Below, piece after piece: positions 24,723-37,949 of a stretch of 64,000 nt of DNA. The stretch spans positions 13,578,001-13,642,000 of the forward strand of contig NC_053191.1 of the NCBI RefSeq assembly GCF_905163445.1. The letters run 5' to 3'. The translations under genes were made by a program, and so were the position numbers. This DNA is from Pararge aegeria (taxonomy: Eukaryota; Arthropoda; Insecta; Lepidoptera; Nymphalidae). The notes under the pieces were generated by a model. The model made no database searches, was not told the origin of the DNA, and saw only the letters and a program-made list of their open reading frames with translations. Within the stretch, counting starts at the first letter, position 1. The number at the start of each line of letters is the position of its first letter.

Positions 24723-27509
24723 TATTATTATTATTTTGTATGAATGCGATATACGTCACGAATTGCAAATCGCGAGTAGATGTAATGTCTTGCACAAAAT
24801 GTTCTCTCAAGTTTTTATAGTAATTGCTGATTTGTAACACCTATCTGGCGTTCTTATTTACTCCCTTACTAAACTTGAGTACCTTAAAAGAAAATAGTGA
24901 ATAGGTACCTTCTAGGCGTCCTTCACCAGTTCCCATATTTGCTTCCTAAGTTTGCTGGCATCATTGTTATGCAAGTGCAAATCTATTAATCACACAAAAA
25001 CTGTCAAGTTAAAAAAAAAACAATCTTACAGAGTTTATATTGTCACTGTGTATACAAGCTTTCCATACAAACACGGTGATTGGCACATCATACGTAAGGT
25101 TTGCAAATTATGTCGACAAATACAGACACAAAATGTAGTAATATTATCATCACGAAATATGTACCTACGTATCTACACATTTATTAATCTGTTAGAAATC
25201 GAATACATAGATAGATTTACGCTGACCGTACACAGTCCATATTATAGGCAATAAAAAAATAAGTAAGTAAAAGTAAGTCAAAAGTAAAATAGGTCACTAT
25301 ACACTATGCCAAATGTCAAATCAAAGATGCGAACGATGCTACAAAAAAATGGCGAATTTCATTTTTGTTTTCACAACTCCCTTAATTTGGGTAGCAAGTG
25401 TAAGAGCTTGTCTAATGAAATAATGTACCTTCACTATATTGAAAGTAGGTTTTTTAAATTTGTAGTTTAAATATTTATTGTCGCCGCATTGTGCAATGAC
25501 CGATTGTCACACATTATATTACAGCAACCCTCGCATATACTCATGATATATCCATATTATGCACGCCAGGATTCGGCAGCGATCAGGCCATTGAAGATGG
25601 GACCCGCCATGCATTGGGGGGTCAAAACCTTGGCGAAAGTGCGGTGAATACGCAAGTGAACCCCGTGCTCTTACTTATAGGTCTATCGAGGGACACACAG
25701 AGTTTTTAGAAGGTGCATAACTGCCTACATAACTACTCCGTTTTCCCCAACGAAGTGGTATACGGCAGTAATTTTCTCTGTATAAAAAAAAATTATATAG
25801 CCATATTAAATCAATACAGAGGGTAAAATAAGTACTTAATTAAGTAGGTAGGAATACATATTAAACATTACAATAATAATATTAAATACGTTTAATTCCA
25901 AAGTAACTACGAAACCATGCAGTCGAATAGCTTAAGGTTGGTACTTAACCTAACGCTAAGTATCAGTAGGTTAAGTACCTACCTAAAAGCTTGTAAAATT
26001 GTAAGGTTTAGTAGAAATTCTTTCCCAATATTATGAAGTCACGTTCTTGTCAATTTACGAGCACACAGCCTTGGTCACGACGAAGCTGGTATGCCTATTG
26101 CGTAAAAGCAACATGCTTTAGTGACATGAGGAGTATTTCACATCATCCGCCATCCGGTTGTTTGGATGAAACGATACGCCCCGTGCGTTCCATTTTAGAT
26201 TTCGAACTTCGTTCACAAAACGAATCTGGAATCTTACAACAGATTACCTAATTATTTTTTATCTTTAATTTGCATTTAAACGTGTTCTAAAATGCTCCTA
26301 TATTTCAAGTATGCTATAGTTATATAATTAAAGGTGTGCCCAGAATTAAAATATTAAATTGTTTTACGTTTATAATAAAATAGGGGAAATAATATTAAAA
26401 AATGAAAAACTGACTGATAAATAATTAAAATACCATCACAGAAAAAAATGTTATCTCTATCATATCATAATAATAATAATGTAAATATTAGATATTTACC
26501 GCGAAGTTAAGTTTTTGTTTCGGTTTCTAAATAATCCGATGCCGAAACCCGTCCCGAAAAACGTTTTTTTCCATGCATTTCGGTTTAACTGTTAGTATAC
26601 ATAGGCTTTTATTATAATATTTTTGCTCGACCCGGAAATCGACCGAGTGACCTCGTGATCCGTAATTGTACAAAACAGCCGAGAAATTAAAAAAAAAATA
26701 GTTAACTTTATAAAACATTTGAAGTAGGTAGGTACCTAGATAAGGAGGTACTGAACCTGTATGCATCAAAATTGCCCATACCGACTTTGAGCTAGATATC
26801 TATTGAAGCAGATCTCGATTACACCTACATTGCTCCATACTTAACGCACGGCACATTTCATAAGAAATGTTGACTTTACACACAATCTACAAGTACCAAC
26901 ATAGGTAACTTTAATATATCGTAGCTATAATACCTGTATCCTACATTTTAGCTGTTGATCAATTCTAGGATTATGATGTGCTTCTTGCATCATTGCAAGC
27001 AGTTGCAAGTCCCTTTACTACCATAATTAACTCGAAGCAGTTAAGACGATGGTACAGCTCGGGCAAATGTGATGAGCAGGTATTTTAAAAAACTATTGAC
27101 GGCGCGCTGAGCCTGTCTCCCCCCGTAGAGTGGTCAGACGGATTCAGTTGTGTCGAGTCCGTTTTAGTTCAGACCGATTATACCTATAAAAATTTGACGA
27201 GTTCGACGTTTCGTATTCCCCTGTTTTCTCATTCTGAATTGTTTCTATTTTTTCTCGTATAAACATTTATAGAAAGATATTAAACTAGGTTTCTCTTTTT
27301 ATATTTCATATTATTTTGTTTTTTCAATTCTTCTTATAGTCCTCTGTAACGTGGCGGTAAGAAACGTGATTTGTCGTTCATTTTGGACGGTCAGATTTTC
27401 TAAAGTATTTAGCATTGCAAGAATAAGGAATGATAGCAACATGTCTACACAAAACTTTGATTTTACGAAAAAAAATGATTGCTCTTATGATCCAGGGAGC
27501 CTTGGATCA

Positions 27510-27690
27510 TGAAGTGTGTGGACACCTTTGAGAACTTTATTGAGAAATCTCAGGCATGCAGGTTTCCTCACGAGGTTTTCCTTTATCGTTGAAGCAAGTG
27601 ATATTTTAATTCCCTAAAAACGCGCATAACTTAGAAATATTAGAGGTGCTTGCTACTTCAAAAGTGCTATGCATCAAGTCCTCCATTTAC
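27510..27690 (-). mobile_element. SINE family A, partial
   Basis: Middle segment in reverse orientation (GGTTTCCTCACGAGGTTTTCC). Both ends are degraded. Confidence 0.65.
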
Positions 27691-29631
27691 GGCCGGATGC
27701 TGCGCCATTTTTTTTAATGTATATAATACATACTTATCTACATATCAGACACATTTAAATTTTAAGAACAGAATTTTAACTGCCGACTGCCGCACTAAGT
27801 AGGTAAGTATAAAAAATAAAATAAAGTATACTTATTATTTTATCATAACGTACAAATTATTATAAAAGTGTATTTATTAACGATAAAAAGGTATATTAAT
27901 ATGCATTATGAACAATATTTGGGTTCTCGAATGCGAAAGTTTTTTTGGTGATTTATCCTTCTATGACGCAGAAACAGAGCCATGTAATGACGATATTATT
28001 TGCAGACCCCCATATGTCGACATAGGATAACCGCTATAGAATAAATTTAACTATTGACCTCTATTTCCCAAAGTAGCGGGTAATTACAGAAATAAAACCA
28101 ATATAGAAATTTTTCCTGAAAATAAATATAGATTTAGATTTTTTATCAGATGTTAGTTTAAAATTCGGATAAAAGATGACAAAGACGGTCACGGAATAGT
28201 GCACTTTTAGAAAGCTGGGACAGAGAAATTAAAAAAACTGAAGGATTAAACTGAAAAACTGTAGCTCTAGACAGGAAGTTGTGGAAAAGTCTAGAGGAGG
28301 CCTGTACTCGGAGATAGATCCTTAAACAATAATATATTTGTTAATTTGTTACTAATATTATCAATAAATCAATTAATTTAATATTGTTTTTATTGTAATA
28401 AATAATAATGTATCAAGAAAATTACAAACCCATCCAATTAAAATGTTTGTCAACCAGAAAGATTTTGAGGATAAAAAAAAGCTTTTTTAAATTAAAATTA
28501 AATGTAAATCTACGCTCCTCTAAATGAAATGTTTTTGTTGGCATGTTAGTTAGTTAGAGGTTTGCGATGCAATAAGTAATGCGCGTTTTTCTAAACTTCA
28601 TTTTTTTTTTTTGTTTATATGTCTACATCTTTATTCAGTACTAGCTGTTCCCTGCGGTTTCTTCCGCGTTAACTAAGAGTGTTATATTAACGCAGATGCC
28701 TTACTCATCCCCCTACAATACGTCGCGTACTATAAATTTTTCATTATATCCATATTAGTTGTGGAAACTATATTGGTTTATGTTATATAAAAATGCGACA
28801 TTACTTTTATGTGAAATGGTACTGTTTTTTTCCCCTGAAAAGTTAAAATAAATAAATAAACAAATTGACCAATCTTAGTGGCTCCAAAATTGCCCAAGAA
28901 ATCTTGTTATCAAAACATATCAAACCCAGCAATAATTTATGTACCTTGGTACCTTACGCAGAAGATATGCAATTTTCAATAGTTTACGACCATTTCTGAA
29001 AAGACGATTGTTTAAATATCTGTTCTGTAATATAATATACCCCATGCCAAAAATAGTTTGTCCTCTTAGTGAGATCCGAACATATAACCTTTTCGATTGG
29101 ATACCGTTGAACTATTACGACTTCCATTGTTTTGTATTACGTAGGTACAGCGAAAATAATAAATTCTCAACACGTAATATGACAAGGTCAAGAACGTCAG
29201 TATACTTGATTACCTATCATTAATTTAGCCGGTAAGTACAGAAGGGGTTATCCCCCAAAACATATATTTTATTCACAAACATATATTTTTGAAATCGTCA
29301 CGTAAGGAAAACGTGTTATGCGTCCGATGAGATGGAGATTTCTACTAATAAGCACATACTTCTGTATTAGCTGTACCAGTACTTATGAAACTAAAGTGTA
29401 AGATTTATTATTTTGCTTTGATTGATTTGATTACTGGAACCATCTACCAGTCAGATTTAAATTTTATTTTGAATTAACGCCCGTCCCCATTTGTTTAAAA
29501 GCAATTATATTGTTATATAAATTGTTTTAAAATAATAACAATGAATGAATGAATATATGAATACAATATTATTGCACATAACAAAAAGTGCATTAAAAAA
29601 GAAATGTACTAGGTATACAGTTTGGCGGTAT

Positions 29632-29673
29632 CTATCTGTTAAGTGAGTAACAATATTTTTACTTAACAGATAG
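29632..29673. repeat. 13-bp inverted repeat
   Basis: CTATCTGTTAAGT at 29632-29644 and its complement at 29661-29673, separated by 16 nt. Confidence 0.85.
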
Positions 29674-30412
29674 GTATACAACGTTACGTAATATTACGTA
29701 ATTACGAAATACCTACACTTTTATACAAAAAAAACTGGTGGTACTAATAAGATGTAAAAAAAAAGCTTACAATGCATAGGTAAGTATAGCAATCTTGAAA
29801 ATAGTGAGTTACACCGCTTTAGCACGTACTGAATAATGAATGAGGTGAATTATTATGTCCGTGTTTCCCGACGTGATTATTGAATCTAAAACAAGTAGCG
29901 ATATAGGTAAGCGAACGTACCAACCAATCGAAATATTTAAGTCATAAGTGATCTTTTTGTAAACCACGTATTTATCTGTCTGCCTGTCTGAGCGCCAGAC
30001 ATCCAGTAATAAAAATGGCATGAAACTAAAAAACTAGGTACCTACTAGTTTTGCGCAATTAAAATATGATTTTTTTTATAGAAATCTATAAATTGTCACA
30101 AATTGTATGCCGACAAAGTACCGGAGAACCGCTTACGCATGTCAGACAAAACACTCGTACATGATACAAAACATGGAGGTTAGCTATAAATCTTTTCAGC
30201 GTATTTATAACACGAGTTAAAATTTAGTTCGAATTTGATTTCTGTTATTATATTATTAATTTCAGTTTTTTTTTTGTCCATGAAGGTCTAGGTTTTTATT
30301 TGATATAATAATTGACAGACTAAGCAGTAGACCCACCTAATGTTTTAAACCATCGTCTAAAAAAGGAGCATCATTTCGCAGGTCATGCCTAGAACACTTT
30401 TTGTAACGTGTC

Positions 30413-30461
30413 GCCCTGTGTCCATCAATTAAGGTAATACCTTAATTGATGGACACAGGGC
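30413..30461. repeat. Perfect 24-bp palindrome
   Basis: Arms 30413-30436 and 30438-30461 around a single central A. Confidence 0.95.
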
Positions 30462-32791
30462 AACCACACTCTTTAAGACCGAAGCACAGAATGGCAACAA
30501 TTCTGTTTTGCGGCAGAAATGGTGTACCCCAGACGAGCTGTCTTAAAAAGATCAACTACTACTAAAGTTTATCACTGACACTCATAGGATAGGATTTAAA
30601 GCAAAGTTTATTTGGTAGGTACCACGCCATGGAAATGCGGAATTTTTAAAAAAGCTTGGTAACCGATAGTCGGGCCTGTTACTCTCTGATAAATAACTCA
30701 GCGTTCTAACTGCTAGCCTATAAAACGACCTTGTACTATCATTATCACGGCCTACTATTTTAATCACGCAACATAGGCGGTTTAAATTATAACCATCTAC
30801 AAAACTAGGTCGAAATATCAACAAATCACATGGTTGGCAATATCAGATTTGAAATAAAATTTTAAAGGTTGGCCATACCTATCTGCAAAAAGCTGCTTTC
30901 ACGTCAAAAATTTGCAAGAATGCGTTGAAAAACCCTCGCTACACATGTACCAATAGGTGTTCTGCAATCTTTAAATACTTGGTTGATCTAATATGACTAT
31001 GGATCGCGTGATCCTGAACACCACGGCCACTAACTTTAATTATTAGGTTTTTTGTCAAAAAAATCTGAGGTAAAACGTGTATGGAGTTAAAAAAGTCTTC
31101 ACCCTCGGACGTTAAAGAGTACACGCGTCTGTATCGGGTTTTAGATCAAACTTTAAAAAAAAACATATCTCTGACTCGCAGTAGCAGTAGTTACTTCGGT
31201 TATGTTAAATTCAATTCAAGCAAATTTGGCCTTTTCCATTTTAAATTGAGGGCACGTTTTAGTATGCAACGGTCTGGAATCAAAACCGATCATGTTAACT
31301 AATGCAATAATTATATTAGTAAATAGTAAAAATTTCCACTATTACGTTATAGATAATTGTTTACACTTAAATAAATACAGACACGAAAAATATTATCTTT
31401 AAAACCCTTACTTGGCAGTCGGGTTAAAAATAAGCTTTCGTATGTTTGTGTTTACGAAACTCACAACTTTTTTTATCTTTAATCTACGCCAGAAGGGATT
31501 AAAAAGAGGACGATAGTTTGCATGAAAATCGGTAAATTTTCAAGTTTTGGGCATTTTGTTAAAATTAAGAAGCATATATTTCACAGATTTTGAATATACG
31601 GCTAGTATTTCCATAAAGTGTGAAATAGGGAATAAAAGTTTTTATGTAAGTCTTTTCTTTTTCACGATTTTTAAATTTATATTTACGAAAATTGGTATTT
31701 TGGATCTCATATAAAAGTAAAAGAGTAGGTTGGTACATGTTCTGGATATTCCGCTCGAAGAATTAAAAAGAGGATAGAAGTTTGTTGAAAAGTCTTACAT
31801 TAATCAGTTATACGTACGTACGTACGTTGGATAACCAACAATTTGGTATAATTGCTTTCAGCTTGGCCTGAAAAATTTCGCTGACATCCGTGATAGTAGT
31901 GTCCTTACTTACCTATAATACAATAAACTAGCATAATATTAAGTTCTTAACGAATCTTATTAATCAGGTACTCACCTATTTATAGTTAAGAAAGGTTACC
32001 AAGGGAATGTGGTTTAACTACAAACAGTTTACCTAATTCTAGTTAATTTTGAGAATTGACCCAAGGTCGTCTTGCAGAACGCAGATGTCTCTGAAAAGTC
32101 GGTCAGGTTACGTAAAACTTAACTTGCAGAATTACTTAGGTTAGTTAGGTTCCTATCCTCGCATTTAGTTATCTATATATTTAAGTGAAAGAATAAAATG
32201 TATTGTAGTGTAGTAGTGCGTATGTAGGTACTCATAAAGTATAGTTTTTACATATTATATTGGACAACTATTTTAGTTAAACATTTGTAACTCACACTTC
32301 AAGTTATGTTTTAAAGTTATTATTCCCTTATGTATTTAATTATTTAGGTACCTCACCATACATTAGGTAACTTTCCCATAAGTTTATTTTAAGTTTAAAT
32401 CTTAAAACATTTCTTAATGTGTCAATCTGTATTAATTCCAATGAAAATATGGATGAGTTTTTTATTACATGTTGGCGAAACTTTTATGATTTAAATCTTG
32501 AACTTTATGTTAAATGGGTACAGGGCTAATATATATTTTTAAATATTTGTGATAATTTAAAAAAAAACCGAAAATATGTAAAAACCTAGATAGAATACGT
32601 AGGAACAAGCCTATCTTAAATTATCACTAATTAAGTATTTATTCCTTTTTAATTTAACGCAGAACCAAAGGACTACGAAATGAAAATCATGATAACTTTA
32701 TGAAAATATTTTAAAGAAACACATCTCCAGTTTCTCGAAATATTTGTTTATAAATATTAAAATAATATTGTATATATTTTTAATCACTTAC

Positions 32792-32853
32792 CGATAATAT
32801 TTCACGGGAAAAACAAAAACGCGTTAAGGCCTAACGTTGGAAAAACGTGAACT
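32792..32853 (-). promoter_or_regulatory. Candidate FAR promoter and noncoding exon 1
   Basis: On the minus strand an arthropod-type initiator TCAGT (32855-32851) is followed by about 60 nt without obvious repeats and a consensus donor (ATTATCG|GTAAGTGATT; donor GT at 32791-32790). Spliced to the acceptor at 18253 it would give FAR a 5' UTR exon and a first intron of about 14.5 kb. No other gene on this strand nearby claims it. This is inference from splice and initiator motifs only. Confidence 0.35.
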
Positions 32854-33264
32854 GAAGTGTGGACCGACAAAGTTTTGCAACTCCTCGCTCAACCGCTAAC
32901 GTAATTGTGATTGCATTAGAATTTAAATTCACTATTTCTTACTTAGCCGGCAAAATGGCCCACGTTCAAAAAGGGAGTTCTGTATAGTCCTGGTAGGCTT
33001 AAGAAGTTGCAACATAAAGTCGAGAAGAAAAAAACTTTTTTTTTTTTGGTTAGACAGAAAAAAACGCTCTGACCTCAGTAGATTGTAGGATCATTACTGA
33101 ACTCAACTTTACTTCCATTATGTATTTAGTGTTTTTTTGTTTATTAAAGTCGTTTGTCCCGAATAAAGACTTCGCGAGAAGGAAAACTTGTAACTTTCCG
33201 CGTCACGCCATCTATCGACTGATGCTATGACTAGAAGGTGTTCATACTTAACCTTATTTTCATG

Positions 33265-33600
33265 ACCGCCCTGGCGCAGCGGTAAGCTATGTGGTTTTAA
33301 GTTGGAGGTCCCGGTTTCTATTTCCGGCAGGGGCTATTTGGGAGTTTATTATTGCAGAAATTTCTCTCGTCTGGTCTAGTGGGATACTTCGGCCGTGACT
33401 AGGTACTACCGTACTGACAGTAACGTGCCGCTAAGCCATTTAGCGTTCCGGTAGGATATCACGTAGAAACCGATTATGGGAATTTTAACCGTTATTGGTT
33501 AAATATACTATACCTACCATACTCCATAACAGGTAAGCCCTATCATCATAAACTGCATCATTACTTACCACCAAGTGAGAACTTGTAGCGTAATAAAAAA
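33265..33600 (+). mobile_element. SINE family C
   Basis: Head GACCGCCCTGGCGCAGCGGT and an altered B box; the body runs to AACTTGTAGCGTAAT. Confidence 0.75.
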
Positions 33601-34143
33601 AGAAAAGAATGGTCTATTAGTCTACCCACGCTATAACTACGTGACTAAGAACTTAGTCAAATGTTCGTTGGTCATAAAACTACAATTATTTATTTTTAAA
33701 GTATCTTAGAAAAAGTTTGTGTGCCAGATAGGCATACAACCACCTTCCCTCTACCTAGTACCTACCTACCTTTATGTTATGAATGTTAGTCAGTGAATTA
33801 CACTAGGTATACACTTGTATTTTCCAATAAACACGTTAATGCGCAAGAGCATAAAAACCAATTTAAGACAGCTTACAGCATAACTTGTAGCATAAACCAG
33901 AACTGAGAGCTGGAAAGTTAAAAAAAATCTACATACCCGCTGGAGCGTGACCTCTTTGAACAGATTTTCGGAAATAATAAGGTAGGTTAGTACTCAAGGT
34001 GAGTGTTATGACGTGAGTTGAATGGCCGTTATCCGTTCTTCTAATTCCTAACCTGGTAATAGCAATGTAATGCTATTATGCAATACTGAGATAATCATGA
34101 CGACTAAATGTCTGGAATTTTTTACTAGTATTTTGGCCTTCTT

Positions 34144-34640
34144 TCTACATTGTTTTGCTTGGTAGAAATCAGTGGAGGCTTTAGACTGACACAGGTACTC
34201 ACTGGGCATGGTTGTTTTGGGGAGTACTTGTGTCGGATCGGTCGCGAGGCAACACCGCGATGTTACCATTGTGGGGAGAATCAGGACACAGCACAGCATA
34301 CCCTTGCGGAGTGTTCTGCATGGAATCCAGAGCGCGTTGCCCTAGTCAGTCACGTTGGGAGCGTTGCTCTTGCCGTTTAACATCAATTTCATCATTTACG
34401 GGTAGGACAGCAGCTTGCCGTAGCCATAGCGAGGCAAATGAGGTCGGGGGAATATAATATTTCTCCCGGGACGAGCTCTACATGCGCTGTACGAGGGAGG
34501 CACCGGTGCGTTCTTAGGAGATCCCGGAGCCTCCCAATTATGTGCCGAGGATGGCCACCGAGGGGGTTTTAGTGGGAAGAAATCCCACATAACCCGATCT
34601 TCCCTGAGGTCGGGTAAATTTGAAGATTTGCCCCCCCCGA
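34144..34640 (+). pseudogene. 3' remnant of an R1-like LINE
   Basis: The frame at 34150-34380 reads RLTQVLTGHGCFGEYLCRI and then a zinc-knuckle-like CYHCGENQDTAQHTLAEC. This is the C-terminal signature of R1-clade reverse transcriptases. The match continues in other frames to about 34640, so the copy is frameshifted as well as truncated. Confidence 0.7.
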
Positions 34641-34784
34641 TAACACAAAAAAAAGGTATGTCTATGTACCTACGCATATTATTAACGGAAAATGGAATGT
34701 GTATAGCGGCAAAAAAGCTGCGCGAATCCTGACGAAATTTAGCAGTATAGCTAATAATAGCGATAGCTTGCATTCATAATCATC

Positions 34785-35043
34785 ACGGGTCTCATTCCAC
34801 AATGAGGAGAGGTAAAGACCGTAATGGCCCTGTGCGGATTGGTGGACTCCACACACCTTTGAGAACAGTATGGAGAACGCTCAGGCATGAAGATTTCCTC
34901 ACGATGTTTTCCTTAACCGTTGAAGTGATATTTTAACTGCTTAAAACGCACATTACCTACTTTGAAAAGTTAGAGGTGTGCTGGGATTCGAACTCGGGCC
35001 CCCGAAAGTCAAGTCGAAGTCCTACCCACTGGGCTATCACCGC
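34785..35043 (-). mobile_element. SINE family A, near-complete
   Basis: Minus-strand copy. The head (TAGCCCAGTGGG) is near 35035 and the end near 34785. Confidence 0.85.
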
Positions 35044-35507
35044 TAAATATAGCTTGTATTACAATTTTTTTTTTTAATATTTTTTATTACGCGAAAACTA
35101 ACTTTCCTACAGGATTTTCAAAACACATTGGTGCCGATTCTGTTGTGCCTAGACAAACCTCTAAGCTCATTTACACGATGTATACTTACTAAAAGTTACA
35201 GCAAACAAAAGTAATAAGATATCAATAGGCGATGTCAATAGTTTTGGCTTCAACCTCACCGTTTCGGCGATCACCGGCGCCTCACCTTTAATTTTTCAGG
35301 GTTATGTGCTTTTTCTTGCGTTACGGTTAAGAAAAAACGTCGTGAGGTAAACTACTCGCCTGAAAGTACTCTCAGTGTTTTCAAAGAGGTGTGAAATCTG
35401 AATTGTTAAAAAAAACAAAATTTAGTTAAGTATATATTTTTTATTGAGCGAAATAAATATACCTAACATAGTAACATAATTTTTCATACATAGTAAACAA
35501 TGTAGAA

Positions 35508-35747
35508 TCGGTGATAGCCCAGTGGGTACGTACTCGACTTACCTTTCGGGGGGCCAAGTTCGAATCCCAAACCTCTAACTTTTGTAAGATATGTGCGTTT
35601 TTTTAAAACTACATGCCTGAGAGTTCGCATAATGTTCTCTAAGGTGTGTGGAGTCCACCAATACACTGGACCGGCGTAGAGGACCACGGCCTTAACCCCT
35701 TCTCATTGTGGGGAGACACGTGCCCTGCACAGGGCCGTGAATAAACA
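35508..35747 (+). mobile_element. SINE family A, internally deleted
   Basis: Head GATAGCCCAGTGGGT followed by a shortened body. A second, more decayed fragment lies just upstream at about 35285-35400. Confidence 0.75.
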
Positions 35748-36587
35748 ATGTTTTTATGCATGTATAAAGTGCCCGCCACTCAAAATCAGGTTACAGGTTA
35801 AAAGACAGCTTGGTCGAAATTTTATAAGGTTAATAAGATTTTTAACAATTGTGAAAATAATTATAACTTCATTGATTAAATTTTTAAAATAAATAATTAA
35901 TATTACAATAAATAATTAATATTATATTTGACTTACCACGGAATGCTCATGGCAATTCATGTCAGGGGATAATATGTATTTTATTATCAATACAAAATTC
36001 GGTTCAAATGACTACTTTCGGAAAAGATTCAACAGCTTTTGAAATTCATGGCGTTATAGTCCGGTCAAATAAGCCCCTAAGTGAAGCTACAATACAATAT
36101 TCGCAAAGCTAAAAATTTGTATCAATGTTTTTAACACCATTGTTTTAAAGCTCAAAGTTTAAAATTCCACGGCTAATGCTTTTAGCAGAACGTTTGTGAA
36201 TCTTCAATACGGAATTTTCTACTTTAAAATTAGTTGTGTAAGGTAAATTTGCTATGACTGTATAATATTAAAGTTAGATAGCCACTGCGGAAAGTTGCCA
36301 CTAAATAACCTATGAAATAAATATTTCTCAGTCTAAAACAAAGTTTTTAATATATTATTAGTATTATTAAATTCTTTATTGCACACACAAAAACAAATTA
36401 CAAAAGAAACAATGGAGAAAACTTTAAAAAAAGGCTAGTTTAAGTTTGCAACGGCGGTCTTATCGCTAAAGCGATGTCTCCTAGACAACCTTTTGAACGG
36501 ATTGGTGCGTCAATAAACTTCGAATACTTAGTGTACAAAAATGGTTTGGGCGTTACTTGATGTCAACTGTGGCTAGCTTATAAAGAA

Positions 36588-37080
36588 CTAGCGGTTGCCC
36601 GCAACTTCGTCTGCGTTTGATTTTGTTTTTTGTTGTAGTTCTAAAAACTAAGGAGTTTGCTGCTGTTCACTGAGGAGTTCTGTCCTCTATCTCCAACCAC
36701 ATTCATTAGATCTACACAAAGTTTGGGCAAAATGAAATACATATTATAACCTCTATAGTACAAAAACAATTATTTAAATCGGTTATAATTTGTCGGAGTT
36801 ATGGTTTAAATCGTCAAACACTTTCATTCCCTCTCAAAAAAAAGTATCCTATATTACTTCTAATACTTCCAAGAATATGTGTACAAAGTTTCATGAGGAT
36901 CGGTTAAGTAGTTTTTTCGTGAAAGCGTAACAAACAAACTTACATTGACTTTTATAATAAAGTCAAAGTCAAAGTCAAAAATATCTTTATTCAAGGTGGC
37001 ACTTTTGATGCGTACATAAGAACCACACGGTAGTGAGATGATGGCGATAACCTAACCTAACCTAATATTAGTAGGGATAG
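36588..37080 (+). repeat. Lepidopteran interspersed repeat (GCCCGC...CTTCGT type)
   Basis: Starts ACTAGCGGTTGCCCGCAACT and ends near a TTAGTAGGGATAG segment. Other pieces are at 10775-11225, 17630-18040, 48375-48790, 52977-53220 and 63317-63605. No coding frame; transposon class not determined. Confidence 0.6.
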
Positions 37081-37137
37081 CTCTGTTATTTTAGCAGTTC
37101 GTCTAGTGATCTTATGACGTAAATCAAAAACCCCCCC

Positions 37138-37377
37138 AGCACGGCCAGCATAGGCTGGAGACAATTATATCCATGGGGAATGGATAATAATTTATCTTCT
37201 CCCACAGCTTTATCAACTCTCAGAGAAATGGCGCACAAGTGGAAATAATATATGTGTAATAATAAAGGGGGGTAAACTTCTTCTATTCCATGTTCCCCTG
37301 CTTTAGCAGATGGGCACGTTAATTATATACCTTGTCAGGGGATATAATTTTTGTCTCCCGCCTGTACTAGCCGTGCT
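37138..37377. mobile_element. MITE-like element, about 240 bp
   Basis: Terminal inverted repeats start AGCACGGCCAGCATAGGCTGG and, on the other strand, AGCACGGCTAGTACAGGCGGG, and continue into GGAGACAA...TATATCC. A relative begins near 22957 and is interrupted by a SINE A fragment at 23168-23290. Confidence 0.75.
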
Positions 37378-37429
37378 GCAATTAGGAAACGCTTCTTTCG
37401 GAGCATTTATTACATATATATAGATGACC

Positions 37430-37684
37430 GATTGGCGCATCGGGCAGCGGCCCTGCTTTCTGTGTCCAAGGCCGTGGGTTCGATTCCCACAACTGGACAA
37501 TAGTTGTGTGATGAACATAAATGTTTTTCAGTGTCTGGGTGTTTATCTTATATATTACAAGTATTTATGTATGTTATTCATAAAAATTATTCATCAGTTA
37601 CCTTAGTACGCATAACACAAGCTACGCTTACTTTGGGACTAGATGGCGATGTGTGTTTTGTCGTAGTATATTTATTTATTTATT
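37430..37684 (+). mobile_element. SINE family B, near-complete copy
   Basis: tRNA-like head with A-box-like TGGCGCATCGGG and B box GGTTCGATTCC, then the family body and tail ending in a TTTATTTATT-type run. Confidence 0.85.
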
Positions 37685-37894
37685 TTAAATAAAAATACCA
37701 TAACGACATATATTTATATTTTACGCCATTCACTTCGTATTCAGAGCGCACTAACAGATTTACGGATCCTGTATTCGGTAAGAATGTATCGAAAGATAAT
37801 TTTGATATCGCTTGTCTCAAGCCGCACTTAAAACTACATCTTATATACATAATAATTGAATACTATTATAAGCTTAATGAGTAAATACATTTCA

Positions 37895-37900
37895 TTTAAT
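37895..37900 (-). terminator. Candidate BORCS5 poly(A) signal
   Basis: ATTAAA on the minus strand, 50 nt after the stop codon. Confidence 0.4.
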
Positions 37901-37949
37901 AATATTTTTTTTTTATCTATAATTGTCTAAGAGAATTATTGTGACATTT

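Larger units (their letters stand above)
18252..32789 (-). other. Probable FAR intron 1: repeat-rich, no recognised gene
   Basis: I found no coding exon in this 14.5 kb. It holds a MITE (19223-19388) inside an older repeat, SINE fragments (for example near 21510, 23168, 24010, 24545 and 27510), and a partial copy of the repeat seen at 50805 and 53655 (22660-22880). There are also decayed transposon sequences with no family call (for example 20700-20870 and 31480-31830, the latter with a short TACG run at 31811-31826). The remainder is AT-rich sequence in which nothing could be identified. Confidence 0.5.
32856..37949. other. Intergenic region between the FAR 5' end and the BORCS5 3' end
   Basis: No gene recognised. 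It contains SINEs of all three families, an R1-like LINE remnant, a MITE-like element and other repeats, listed separately. The rest is AT-rich. Confidence 0.5.

Noticed and set aside
26033..26251. 72-codon ORF as a gene
   Set aside because: No recognisable domain, splice context or composition; consistent with chance in this region.
37048..37070. Short CCTAA array as an interstitial telomere
   Set aside because: Only about three units, within a common interspersed repeat.
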